Notes under the pieces: model-generated | Seen by the model: the letters and a program-made list of their open reading frames with translations, nothing else | The model's database searches: none | What the model was told of the DNA's origin: nothing | Assembly (NCBI GenBank): GCA_903862425.1 | Contig: CAIOYC010000026.1 | Location: forward strand, 1-35,707 | Length of the DNA stretch: 35,707 bases | Reading direction: 5' to 3' | Source of the DNA: an uncultured Caulobacterales bacterium | GTDB taxonomy: Bacteria; Pseudomonadota; Alphaproteobacteria; Caulobacterales; Caulobacteraceae | Shown: positions 1 to 7,401 of the stretch, in pieces | How positions within the stretch are numbered: position 1 is the first letter of the stretch | Layout of the letters: every line of letters starts with the position of its first letter | Translations under genes and position numbers: made by a program

Positions 1-461
1 CGCCGCCCCCGCCGCCGCCGCCGCCGCCGCCTCCCCCGCCGCCTCCCCCGCCTCCGCCGCCTCCGGCTGTGGAAGCCAAGGAGTTCGTGGTGTACTTCCC
101 GTTCGATCAGTCGATCCTCACGACCGACGCTCAAGCGGTGGTTCAGCAAGCGGCTGACTACGCCAAGTCCGGCGGCGCGACCCAGATCATCGTGGTCGGC
201 CACACGGACACCTCTGGCTCGGTGAAGTATAACCTGCGTCTGTCAGAGCGTCGGGCCAAGGTTGTGGCCGATGCGCTGGTGGGCCTCGGCGTCACCCAAT
301 CCACCCTGTCGGTGGACTGGAAGGGCAAGACCGATCTCGCCGTGCAAACCGGCGATGGTGTGAAGGAGCCGCTGAACCGCCGCTCGACCATCACCATCAA
401 CTTCGCCGGCCAAACCGGCACGGCCACCCCGGTGGCCAGCCAACCGGTCCCGAACCCCTAA
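1..461 (+). CDS. OmpA-family outer-membrane protein, C-terminal part (5' truncated by window edge)
   Basis: The reading frame is open from the left edge. It starts with 21 consecutive prolines (codons at 3-65), followed by a complete OmpA-like peptidoglycan-binding domain. That domain shows YFPFDQS, then the GHTDTSG segment and the NLRLSERRA helix. The aspartate of HTD and the arginine of the SERRA helix are, from the family, the residues that bind diaminopimelate in peptidoglycan. The protein therefore anchors the outer membrane to the wall. The upstream part, probably a beta-barrel or OmpA-like N-terminal domain, lies outside the window. A GTG at 69 would give a 130-residue ORF, but it is internal: the proline frame runs straight into it and no ribosome binding site precedes it. 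The C-terminal tail is Pro/Thr/Ala-rich. A strong intrinsic terminator follows at 523. Confidence 0.93.
   Translation, partial: PPPPPPPPPPPPPPPPPPPPPAVEAKEFVVYFPFDQSILTTDAQAVVQQAADYAKSGGATQIIVVGHTDTSGSVKYNLRLSERRAKVVADALVGLGVTQSTLSVDWKGKTDLAVQTGDGVKEPLNRRSTITINFAGQTGTATPVASQPVPNP
3..65 (+). repeat. Poly-proline codon tract (21 Pro) in the OmpA linker
   Basis: Twenty-one in-frame proline codons, mostly CCG mixed with CCT and CCC, form a low-complexity GC-only tract. It encodes a rigid polyproline-II linker between the missing N-terminal domain and the wall-binding domain. The frame cannot be followed upstream, so the tract may be longer. Confidence 0.9.
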
Positions 462-474
462 GGTTCGGCGGCGT

Positions 475-502
475 GTCCCGGGTTCGCTTCGGCGACTCGG
501 GA
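475..502 (+). other. Imperfect hairpin downstream of the OmpA gene
   Basis: The arms GTCCCG..TTCGC and GCGA..CGGGAC enclose a TTCG tetraloop, with a small mismatch in the middle. It begins 13 bases after the stop codon and has no T-run. It may protect the 3' end of the mRNA or support the terminator that follows 20 bases later. Confidence 0.5.
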
Positions 503-522
503 CTGCCAATGGTAACAAGATC

Positions 523-551
523 AGAGCCCGGCTTCGGCCGGGCTCTTTTTT
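523..551 (+). terminator. Intrinsic terminator of the OmpA gene
   Basis: A perfect 10-bp stem, AGAGCCCGGC with GCCGGGCTCT, closes a TTCG tetraloop and runs directly into a T-tract (546-551). The polarity suits the + strand only, since the minus-strand side has no matching T-run after the stem. Confidence 0.93.
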
Positions 552-723
552 GTCTGCTACGGAGGTGATGAGCCGGGGCGTACTCTCCCTGGTCCTTGGC
601 GACGACGCCCGAAATCCGACGCTGCTACACCGCCCCGGCTCAGGCCCGCCATCAAGTAAGTCTATCGGGAAGCCGGTTCCCGACGTCGCCACCGCGACAT
701 TGAGTTAATGCGCGACATTGAGC
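551..723. other. Gene-free, highly structured interval (candidate 3' UTR element or small RNA)
   Basis: No credible gene is present here. There is a perfect 12-bp inverted repeat (569-580 with 631-642, arm TGAGCCGGGGCG) around a 50-base loop. A second perfect 7-bp hairpin lies at 665-671/677-683 (TCGGGAA, loop GCCGG). A 12-base direct repeat follows at 693-704/711-722. The structures lie just past the stop of the minus-strand glycosyltransferase gene and just past the + strand terminator. They could therefore be the folded 3' UTR of the former or an independent RNA. I do not recognise a known RNA family. Confidence 0.4.
693..722. repeat. Short direct repeat, 12 bases, period 18
   Basis: CGCGACATTGAG occurs exactly at 693-704 and again at 711-722, separated by six bases. 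The second copy ends one base before the stop codon of the glycosyltransferase gene. It may have arisen by local duplication; no function is evident. Confidence 0.7.
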
Positions 724-2325
724 TCACGGTAGAACGGGACGACCCGTCAAGGGATCGCGTGGACGCGCGGTGAAGTCGTCGCCGAGGAACAGTTCCAGGC
801 TGCGGTCATGGCGGGGATCGAGCTTGACGTTAATCTTGGCCGGCGCGGCGGGAGTCGTTCTATGGAAGTCATCTTTGAAGGCCGCGAGGTATTCAGGTGT
901 GGCGCTGACAGCTAGCGCATGCCTTCCGTTGCCGGCGGTAAGCGGAGCCTCCGCCTCCGCCTGATTGGCGGGTTTGGCTAGATGAATCCAGGCGCGGAGC
1001 GGCGCCGGTAGGGCCGCCGCAGGCACGCCGCGCGCGTCACGCCCATAGTAAGACAGGGCATTGAACAAGAAGCGATCATCCACTGTGACGGCCGTCAAAG
1101 GCTGAGCGGCGTGCGCGGCGCGAGCCGCTGCAACGATGGCCATGGTATCGGCGCGCCAGCCACGCGCGCGTTTGAAAGCGTTGCCTGCGCCAATGGCGTC
1201 GGCGAGGCTAGGTAGGGCGACGCCGGCGAAGAAGGCGAGAGCGATGGCCAGCTGGATGCCGACCGTCCATGCTTTCAGGCGACCCGCTCGCCAGCGTTCC
1301 AAGAGACCCGCCGCGAACACGATCCAGGCGCCGTATCCTGCGCCGGCCCAATTGGCGTTAGCGCGCGCGATGATCGACTCGCCGAACACGATAATGAAGG
1401 CGGGAGCGGCAAGGCAAAGCAGCAAGGTGTCCGCGCCTGTCCCGCGCCGACGGAGCGCTAACACAGTTCCTGCCAGCACCACGGCGAAGGGGATGGGCCC
1501 AAACACGCCGAACTGGCCGAGAACGAATCCGAACGGACCGCGCGCGCCAAGCAATCCTTTCAGCCCGCGATCCGAACTTAAGTCCGCGTTTTCCGCCGTG
1601 TGCGCAACCGTCTGAAAATGGTGCGCCAGATTCCAGATCAGGTTTGGTGCGGCGATGACCAGACCGGCGCCAAGGTACAGGCCTATGGATGCAAGGTCCC
1701 AGCGCTTGCGCGCCTGCGGACTGACGATGGCGTGGATCGCCACACCGCCGGCGATATAAAGCGCGGCATATTTGGTCAGGAACGCAGCGCCCAGCGCTGC
1801 GCCGAGGCCCACGGCCGCCCAGCGGCGGGCGCGACCGCTATCTTCGCTCCAGAACGCCGCATAGGCCCATAGGGCTATGGCCAAGAACAGCATCAAAGGC
1901 GCGTCGGTCGCCACCACCGCAGACGACAACTGGACGCCTGGGACCAGCGTATAGAGGATCGCCGCCCATAGGCCCGCCTGCTCACCATACAGTCTGCGCC
2001 CGACCCGATAGAGCGCCAGCGCCGCGGCGCCATGCAGCAGCGGCGCGGACATCCGGATCCATGCTTCGCCGTCGCCGCCTATCGCGGTGGTCGCCCGGAT
2101 CAGCCAGGCGATCATCGGCGGCTTTGAAAAATATCCGAACGCCAAATCGCGCGACCAGACCCAATATTGCGCCTCGTCTGGATAGAGCTCGAGCTGGTTG
2201 ACGAAGAGGAGCGCCACGCGCAACGCCGTCGCCGCGCCGACCAATATCAAGGCGATTCTCCACAGCCTCGAGCGACCCGACGGTTCGTCCAAATCAGTCC
2301 TCTTTGCGGCAATCGACCGCGTCAT
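724..2325 (-). CDS. Membrane glycosyltransferase, ArnT/PMT_2-like (GT39/RgtA-D type fold)
   Basis: This is an integral inner-membrane enzyme of about 533 residues with roughly a dozen hydrophobic segments. After the first segment it carries the periplasmic-loop motif LYPDEAQYWVWS, followed by FSKPPMIAW. The Asp-Glu pair is the hallmark of polyprenyl-phosphate-sugar-dependent transferases such as ArnT and protein mannosyltransferases. By family these move a sugar from an undecaprenyl-phosphate carrier onto lipid A, another glycan or a protein; the acceptor here is unknown. A longer ORF opens at 2406, but neither start has a Shine-Dalgarno. The 2325 ATG is preferred because a TATAAC box ends six bases upstream (2332-2337), as in a leaderless mRNA. 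It is divergent from the TonB receptor gene. No ArnA/ArnB-type aminoarabinose genes are nearby. Confidence 0.8.
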   Translation of the reverse strand: MTRSIAAKRTDLDEPSGRSRLWRIALILVGAATALRVALLFVNQLELYPDEAQYWVWSRDLAFGYFSKPPMIAWLIRATTAIGGDGEAWIRMSAPLLHGAAALALYRVGRRLYGEQAGLWAAILYTLVPGVQLSSAVVATDAPLMLFLAIALWAYAAFWSEDSGRARRWAAVGLGAALGAAFLTKYAALYIAGGVAIHAIVSPQARKRWDLASIGLYLGAGLVIAAPNLIWNLAHHFQTVAHTAENADLSSDRGLKGLLGARGPFGFVLGQFGVFGPIPFAVVLAGTVLALRRRGTGADTLLLCLAAPAFIIVFGESIIARANANWAGAGYGAWIVFAAGLLERWRAGRLKAWTVGIQLAIALAFFAGVALPSLADAIGAGNAFKRARGWRADTMAIVAAARAAHAAQPLTAVTVDDRFLFNALSYYGRDARGVPAAALPAPLRAWIHLAKPANQAEAEAPLTAGNGRHALAVSATPEYLAAFKDDFHRTTPAAPAKINVKLDPRHDRSLELFLGDDFTARPRDPLTGRPVLP

Positions 2326-2331
2326 AAAGTC

Positions 2332-2360
2332 GTTATAATGCCCGAGGTTAGCAGTTTCAG
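2332..2360 (-). promoter_or_regulatory. Candidate promoter of the glycosyltransferase gene (leaderless)
   Basis: Read on the minus strand, CTGAAA (2355-2360) and TATAAC (2332-2337) are separated by 17 bases. The start point would fall at or next to the A of the ATG at 2325, which has no ribosome binding site. Both spacing and -10 quality are good; the -35 matches four of six consensus positions. Confidence 0.45.
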
Positions 2361-2420
2361 GCGCCCGGTGCAGAGGCGAAAGTGTGGCCAATTTGCACCC
2401 TTTCATTGCAGGTGCGCCGC

Positions 2421-2438
2421 CATCACGGTTCCATCACG
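2421..2438. promoter_or_regulatory. Paired CATCACG direct repeat in the divergent intergenic region
   Basis: CATCACG occurs at 2421-2427 and 2432-2438, exactly one helical turn (11 bp) apart. It lies between the glycosyltransferase promoter and the TonB receptor start. Same-face tandem half-sites of this kind are typical of response-regulator operators. No regulator gene is adjacent, so the assignment is speculative. Confidence 0.25.
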
Positions 2439-2535
2439 AATTAGTCATCGATCTTTCTAAAACGGCCGTTAAGGGATGACTTAGCCAAAAAGATGGGCGC
2501 TGACGCGCTCGGGGACCTTGAAGGGGCTATTCAAT

Positions 2536-5067
2536 ATGTTGATGACGAGACTCGTCGCGGGCGCCGCGACGGCAGTAATTGCGATGTCGATTGGGGCGTC
2601 CGCCTACGCCCAGTCCACCGCCGGCCAAGCTCAGGAAGTGATCGTGACCGGCGCCCGCGCCGCGCGTTCCACCGTTGGCCAAGCTGTGCAAATCAACGAC
2701 GCCAAGGATGAAGCGATCGTCACCAAGGAGTTCATCGAAACCCAGGTTCCCTCCGCCAACCTGGCCCAGTTGATCAACATGGTGCCGGGCGTTCAATATT
2801 CGACCGAAGACCCTGCCGGCTTCAATTCCGGCGACCTGCGCATCCACGGCTTCGACGGAAACCACGTCGCCGTGGTGCTGGATGGTGTGCCGCTGAACGA
2901 TACCGGCAACTATGCCGTCTATCCAGGCGAATACGTGATCGGCGAACAGATTGAGCGCATCACCGTCAACGTCGGCTCGTCGGACGTGGACAGCCCCTCG
3001 GCCTCGGCTCTGGGCGCGACGATCAACATCACCACCAAAGTCCCGCCAAAGACCATGGGCGGCTTTATCAAAGCCTCGGGCGGTAGCTACGGCTACGGCC
3101 GCGTCTATACCGAGCTTGACACCGGCACGATTGGGCCGTGGGGCACCACCGCCATGATCGGCGGCGAGTACGGCCGCGCCGACAATTTCGAGCGCCGTCC
3201 TGGCGACAGCGAGCGCTGGAACATTAACGGCAAAATCTACCAACCCCTCAGCGGCACCGACTTTATCAGCCTGTCGGGACTGTTCACCTCCGAGCGCCAG
3301 TATCCGGCCTTCCGCGTGACGGCGACCCAGCTGAACTCCCTCGGCCGCTTCTACTTCGGCGACAACTATAATTGGGTGCCCGAAACCGCCCGCGCCGGTG
3401 TCGCCGACACCGTGCCCAGCGTCGCCCTGACGACCGGGTCAAGCTCGGACACCAACTACTACAAGCTTTTCCCGAACCCTGTCGATTTCGGTATTATCCA
3501 TGGTCAGTCGAAGTTTACCCTCGGCCACGGCTTCACCTTCACCTTCGATCCGTCGTTCTTCTACACCCTGGCCAACGGCGGCGGCGCGACCGCACTGTCC
3601 GAAAAGGATAAGCGCCTAATTGGCAACTCCACCGCTACCGGCAAGGACCTCAACGGCGACGGCGATACGCTCGATACAGTCGTAGAATACTCCGCCAGCG
3701 AAACCCAGACCTACCGATACGGTCTCACGAGCTCGCTGCTCTATGACCTGAACGAGAGCAACCACTTCCAACTCAGCTATACCTACGACCTAGGCCTGCA
3801 CCGCCAGACCGCTGAATTCACCCCCGTCGATCCGGCTACTGGCAACCCGCAGAACGTGTTCGGCGGCCGCCCGGGCTATGGCAGCCAAATCCTGACCGCA
3901 GACGGCACGACGCTTCAGGGTCGCGACCGACGCTCGATCGCCGAGCTGAACCAGATTTCGGCGAACTACATCGGCAAGTTCATGGACGATAAGCTACACA
4001 TCAATCTGGGCTTCCGTGCTCCGTTCTTCAGCCGTGACCTGAATTCCTATTGCTACCTTTACAATGGCACGAGCGCTTGGTGCGACAGCATCGCCAGTTC
4101 GAAGGTCACCACCGCCTACAACACCGACAAGGCGGCCAATAGAGCTCCTGGCGCGAGCGCCGCAGCCCTGACCAGCCTCCTTGGCGCGTCGGTCACGACC
4201 GGCGCTGGCGGTACGCCGAACTTCCGATTCCCGTTCAGCCAGAGTCTCGACTACAATAAGGTTCTGCCCAACGCGGGCATTACCTACCGCATCGCCGAAA
4301 ACCACCTGTTCTACGCGTCCTACGCGAAAGGCTTCTCGGCTCCGAAGACCGACAACCTCTACACTTCGACTCCGTCGGGCGTGCAGCCAGAAACCAGCGA
4401 CAACTTTGCCGTCGGCTACCGTTACCAGACCCGTCGCCTGAATTTCTCGCTGAACTTCTATGACAACGAGTACCAGAACCGCATCGTGACCTCCTACGAT
4501 CCTAACGATCCCACGCTGTCGATCGACCGCAACGTGGGCGACGCGCGGGTGGATGGCGTGGACATCGAACTGGGCTGGACCCCGATCGACCATCTGCACT
4601 TCTACGGCAGCGCCAACTTCAATGACAGCGAGCTGAAGTCGAACTACACGTTGACCACCAGCGGCGTGACTTTCCAATTGCCCACAAAGGGCAAGGAACT
4701 CGTGCTGACCCCGGACAAGATGTTCTCCAGCCGCGTCAGCTACGACATGGGTCCGCTCACCATTGGCTTCCAAGGCAAGTATGTCAGCTCGCGCTACATC
4801 TCCGACACCAACGACGTGCAGATCCCGGGCTACGCCACCTTCGGCTTCGATGCCCGCTACACCATGCCGTTCTTCGATAAGCGCAGCTATGTGCAACTGA
4901 ACATCCAAAATCTGTTCAACCGCGCCTACATTTCGCGCGCCACGACCTTCGGCAACGGTGTCGCCTACCCGATCCCGGGCACGGCCCTCATCTACACGCC
5001 GACTGCCGCCGCCTACTATGTCGGTGCGCCGTCGACCATCTACCTCACCGTCGGCGCCAGCTTCTAA
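2536..5067 (+). CDS. TonB-dependent outer-membrane receptor, substrate unknown
   Basis: The product has 843 residues. A signal peptide (MLMTRLVAGAATAVIAM... ending around AYAQS) is followed at once by a TonB-box-like EVIVTG. Next come a plug domain (NLAQLINMVPGV, DLRIHGFDGNHVAVVLDGVPLND, ATINITTK) and a 22-strand-type barrel ending in the C-terminal aromatic YLTVGASF. It takes up a large or scarce ligand across the outer membrane using TonB/ExbBD energy. No siderophore, vitamin or polysaccharide genes flank it, so the substrate cannot be named. The ATG at 2536 is chosen because AGGGG lies about nine bases upstream; an in-frame TTG at 2518 lacks this. The gene stands alone, closed by a strong terminator. 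Confidence 0.93.
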   Translation: MLMTRLVAGAATAVIAMSIGASAYAQSTAGQAQEVIVTGARAARSTVGQAVQINDAKDEAIVTKEFIETQVPSANLAQLINMVPGVQYSTEDPAGFNSGDLRIHGFDGNHVAVVLDGVPLNDTGNYAVYPGEYVIGEQIERITVNVGSSDVDSPSASALGATINITTKVPPKTMGGFIKASGGSYGYGRVYTELDTGTIGPWGTTAMIGGEYGRADNFERRPGDSERWNINGKIYQPLSGTDFISLSGLFTSERQYPAFRVTATQLNSLGRFYFGDNYNWVPETARAGVADTVPSVALTTGSSSDTNYYKLFPNPVDFGIIHGQSKFTLGHGFTFTFDPSFFYTLANGGGATALSEKDKRLIGNSTATGKDLNGDGDTLDTVVEYSASETQTYRYGLTSSLLYDLNESNHFQLSYTYDLGLHRQTAEFTPVDPATGNPQNVFGGRPGYGSQILTADGTTLQGRDRRSIAELNQISANYIGKFMDDKLHINLGFRAPFFSRDLNSYCYLYNGTSAWCDSIASSKVTTAYNTDKAANRAPGASAAALTSLLGASVTTGAGGTPNFRFPFSQSLDYNKVLPNAGITYRIAENHLFYASYAKGFSAPKTDNLYTSTPSGVQPETSDNFAVGYRYQTRRLNFSLNFYDNEYQNRIVTSYDPNDPTLSIDRNVGDARVDGVDIELGWTPIDHLHFYGSANFNDSELKSNYTLTTSGVTFQLPTKGKELVLTPDKMFSSRVSYDMGPLTIGFQGKYVSSRYISDTNDVQIPGYATFGFDARYTMPFFDKRSYVQLNIQNLFNRAYISRATTFGNGVAYPIPGTALIYTPTAAAYYVGAPSTIYLTVGASF

Positions 5068-5092
5068 GCAGCCTTCGGAAATCAAGAGACAG

Positions 5093-5120
5093 GGGCGGTC
5101 CTTCGGGGCCGCCCTTTTTT
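5093..5120 (+). terminator. Intrinsic terminator of the TonB receptor gene
   Basis: A 9-bp stem (GGGCGGTCC with GGGCCGCCC, one G-T pair) around a TTCG tetraloop is followed by six T residues. It sits 26 bases after the stop codon. Confidence 0.93.
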
Positions 5121-5210
5121 CGTTGCGATCTTGGCGAGCCGCCGCTTGACCCGGCGGGCCGTCCTCACCAAGTTCGCCAGCCTCTCGAACCCCGCATCCT
5201 GGAGCAGCGT

Positions 5211-6215
5211 ATGACTGTGCACTGGCCGGCCGAATGGGCGCCGCATCGGGCCATCTGGGTGGGATTTCCTAGCCATGCCGAACTCTGGCAGGATGACTTG
5301 CCGACGGCGCAGGAAGAGGTGGCGAATCTGGCCCTCGCTCTGGCCGGCGCCGGTGCGGAGCGCGTGCGCCTGTTTGTTTGCGGCGATGAGGCTGAAGTCG
5401 CCGCTCGCCATCAGCTCGGCGGCGCCAGGAATGTGGAGATCGTTCGCGGCGCGTTCGGCGACGTCTGGCTGCGCGATACTGGTCCGATCTTTCTCAATGG
5501 GGGCGAGACACCCGTGGCCGCGGGCTTCCGCTTCAACGGTTGGGGCGGAAAGTATGTGATGGACGACGACGATACCGTGGCCGAGCAACTGGCCGCCGCT
5601 GCCGGCGTCCCGCTCAGGCCTCAAAACTTCGTGCTGGAGGGCGGCGCCGTGGACGGGGACGGTGAGGGCACCTTGCTCACGACCCGCCAGTGCGTGCTGA
5701 ACCCCAACCGAAACCCGGACTGGACCGAGGCCAGGGCGGAGGCGGCGCTGGGCCTCGCGCTCGGCCTGAAGACCGTGCTCTGGCTCGGCGATGGACTGAT
5801 GAACGATCATACGGACGGCCATGTAGACAATCTGGATCGGTTCGTGGCGCCTGGCGTGGTGGCCTGTCCCATCGCCTTCGGACGAGATGATCCGAACGCG
5901 GACGTCTATGACGCCACTGCGGCCGCGCTGTCGGACATGAAGGACGCACGCGGCGTGCCCCTGCAGGTCATGCGCATCCCGTCGCCCGGCCGAACCACGG
6001 ATGAAAACGGCCGGATCGTGCCCGCTTCGCACATGAACTTCGTCATCGCCAACGAGGCGGTGATCTGCCCAACCTATGACGAGCGCAGCGCTGGTTATGC
6101 GCTGGAGGCGCTCGAAGCGATCTTCCCTGAACGCAAGGTGATCGGCCTGCCGTCAAACGCCCTGCTGACGGGCGGCGGCTCCTTTCACTGCATTACCCAG
6201 CAGGAGCCGGCCTGA
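5211..6215 (+). CDS. aguA: Agmatine deiminase
   Basis: This cytosolic enzyme of 334 residues hydrolyses agmatine to N-carbamoylputrescine and ammonia, the first step of the AguA-AguB route to putrescine. It belongs to the peptidyl-arginine-deiminase superfamily. Visible motifs are WPAEWAPHRAIWVGFP at the N-terminus, WLRDTGPIF, NDHTDGHVDN with the catalytic histidine, and the C-terminal GGGSFHCITQQEP, whose Cys327 is the expected nucleophile. Length is normal for the family. The ATG is preceded by GGAG seven bases upstream. The stop overlaps the aguB start (TGATG), so the two are translationally coupled. No arginine decarboxylase lies in the window, so agmatine must come from elsewhere in the genome or from outside. 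Confidence 0.95.
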   Translation: MTVHWPAEWAPHRAIWVGFPSHAELWQDDLPTAQEEVANLALALAGAGAERVRLFVCGDEAEVAARHQLGGARNVEIVRGAFGDVWLRDTGPIFLNGGETPVAAGFRFNGWGGKYVMDDDDTVAEQLAAAAGVPLRPQNFVLEGGAVDGDGEGTLLTTRQCVLNPNRNPDWTEARAEAALGLALGLKTVLWLGDGLMNDHTDGHVDNLDRFVAPGVVACPIAFGRDDPNADVYDATAAALSDMKDARGVPLQVMRIPSPGRTTDENGRIVPASHMNFVIANEAVICPTYDERSAGYALEALEAIFPERKVIGLPSNALLTGGGSFHCITQQEPA

Positions 6216-7090
6216 TGCCACGCACCCTAAGCCTGGGCGTGATCCAGACCCAATACGGCCTGGATATGGAAGACAACATTGCCCGCACCGCCGATTTCGT
6301 GCGGCAGGCGGCGGACAAGGGTGCGCAGGTGATCCTGCCGTCGGAACTTTTCCAGGGGCCGTACTTCTGTGTGACCCAGGAGGAGCGCTGGTTCGCCACA
6401 GCTCATCCGTGGGCGGAACACCCGTGCGTCCTCGCCATGGCCGAACTGGCGGAGGAGCTGGAGGTGGCCATTCCAGTCTCTATCTACGAGCGCGAAGGGC
6501 CTCACTACTATAATTCGCTAGTGATGATAGACGCTGGCGGCAAGCCGCTCGGCGTCTATCGCAAGAGCCACATTCCGGACGGCCCAGGCTATCAGGAAAA
6601 ATATTATTTTCGGCCCGGCGATACCGGTTTCAAGGTTTGGGACACGCGCTTCGGCCGCGTCGGCACGGGGATCTGCTGGGACCAGTGGTATCCGGAAGCG
6701 GCGCGCGCCATGGCCCTGATGGGCGCCGAGGTTCTGCTTTATCCTACCGCCATCGGTTCCGAGCCGCACGACGCGACCTTGGACACCCGCGATCCGTGGC
6801 GCCGGGTGATGCAGGGGCACGCCATCGCCAACGTCATCCCCGTAGCCGCCGCCAACCGGATCGGCCAGGAACCAGGGGCCAACGGTGCGGAGGGGCAGAG
6901 CTTCTACGGCTCGTCCTTTATCGCGGACCATCGGGGCGATCTGGTGCAGAGCATGGAGCGGACCGAAGAGGGCGTGCTCGTCGCCACCTTCGATCTGGAC
7001 TTCCTGCAGACCCACCGCGCCGCCTGGGGCTTCTTCCGCGATCGAAGGACTGATCTGTACGCCGCCACCGGCCCCGGTAAGGTCTTCTAG
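6215..7090 (+). CDS. aguB: N-carbamoylputrescine amidase
   Basis: A nitrilase-superfamily carbon-nitrogen hydrolase of 291 residues that converts N-carbamoylputrescine to putrescine, CO2 and ammonia in the cytosol. The Glu-Lys-Cys catalytic triad is complete: Glu44 in LPSELFQGPYF, Lys117 in VYRKSHIPDGPGY and Cys154 in GTGICWDQWYPEAAR. The tyrosine-rich GYQEKYYF segment is typical of this subgroup. Its start shares one base with the aguA stop, consistent with a two-gene operon. Its stop abuts the stop codon of the opposite-strand gene with no bases between, so no terminator fits there. Confidence 0.95.
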   Translation: MPRTLSLGVIQTQYGLDMEDNIARTADFVRQAADKGAQVILPSELFQGPYFCVTQEERWFATAHPWAEHPCVLAMAELAEELEVAIPVSIYEREGPHYYNSLVMIDAGGKPLGVYRKSHIPDGPGYQEKYYFRPGDTGFKVWDTRFGRVGTGICWDQWYPEAARAMALMGAEVLLYPTAIGSEPHDATLDTRDPWRRVMQGHAIANVIPVAAANRIGQEPGANGAEGQSFYGSSFIADHRGDLVQSMERTEEGVLVATFDLDFLQTHRAAWGFFRDRRTDLYAATGPGKVF

Positions 7091-7312
7091 TCAGCCCGCC
7101 TGGACGGCGGGTCGGGTGAGGCGCCAGCGGAGGCTTTGCGCTGGCAGGACGTGGTCGCGCAGGCTAACCGTATCGCGCAGCCACAAACGCTCGCGGTCGA
7201 TTTCCACCACCTCATAGATCGGCAGACCCCCGGCTTCCGCCGATACCCAATCGCCACGACGGATCGCGGGCGTTTTGCCGCCACCGATAAGCGACCATCC
7301 GACGCCGATCAT
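7091..7312 (-). CDS. Small hypothetical protein, 73 residues
   Basis: I do not recognise the family. The start is well defined: AAGGAGGAG lies six bases upstream of the ATG at 7312, whereas an upstream in-frame ATG at 7360 has no such site. The product is soluble with no signal peptide. It has alternating hydrophobic and charged residues (GDWVSAEAGG, YEVVEIDRERLWLRD) suggesting a small all-beta fold, perhaps SH3-like. It lies 89 bases downstream of the UbiH-like gene on the same strand and could be cotranscribed with it. It is convergent with aguB. Confidence 0.7.
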   Translation of the reverse strand: MIGVGWSLIGGGKTPAIRRGDWVSAEAGGLPIYEVVEIDRERLWLRDTVSLRDHVLPAQSLRWRLTRPAVQAG

Positions 7313-7401
7313 GATCTCCTCCTTCCAAGGACCAGGAAGAAGACTACAGCCGGTCTCCATGCCGTAGGCTGAGCGCGCCGTTCAACGGCAGTTCATCGCC
7401 G

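Noticed and set aside
2455-2485. CtrA-like site in the first receptor's upstream region (TTAA near TTAG)
   Set aside because: The spacing is eight rather than seven bases, and the second half-site is TTAG rather than TTAA.
3994-5085. A 363-residue minus-strand ORF opposite the first TonB receptor
   Set aside because: Antisense shadow with no motifs; the plus frame carries signal peptide, plug and barrel end.
5133-5160. A third CTTGA-loop palindrome upstream of aguA
   Set aside because: It has a CCGCCG/CGGCGG stem around CTTGACC but lacks the GTCA flank and the correct loop length, so it was not added to the repeat family.
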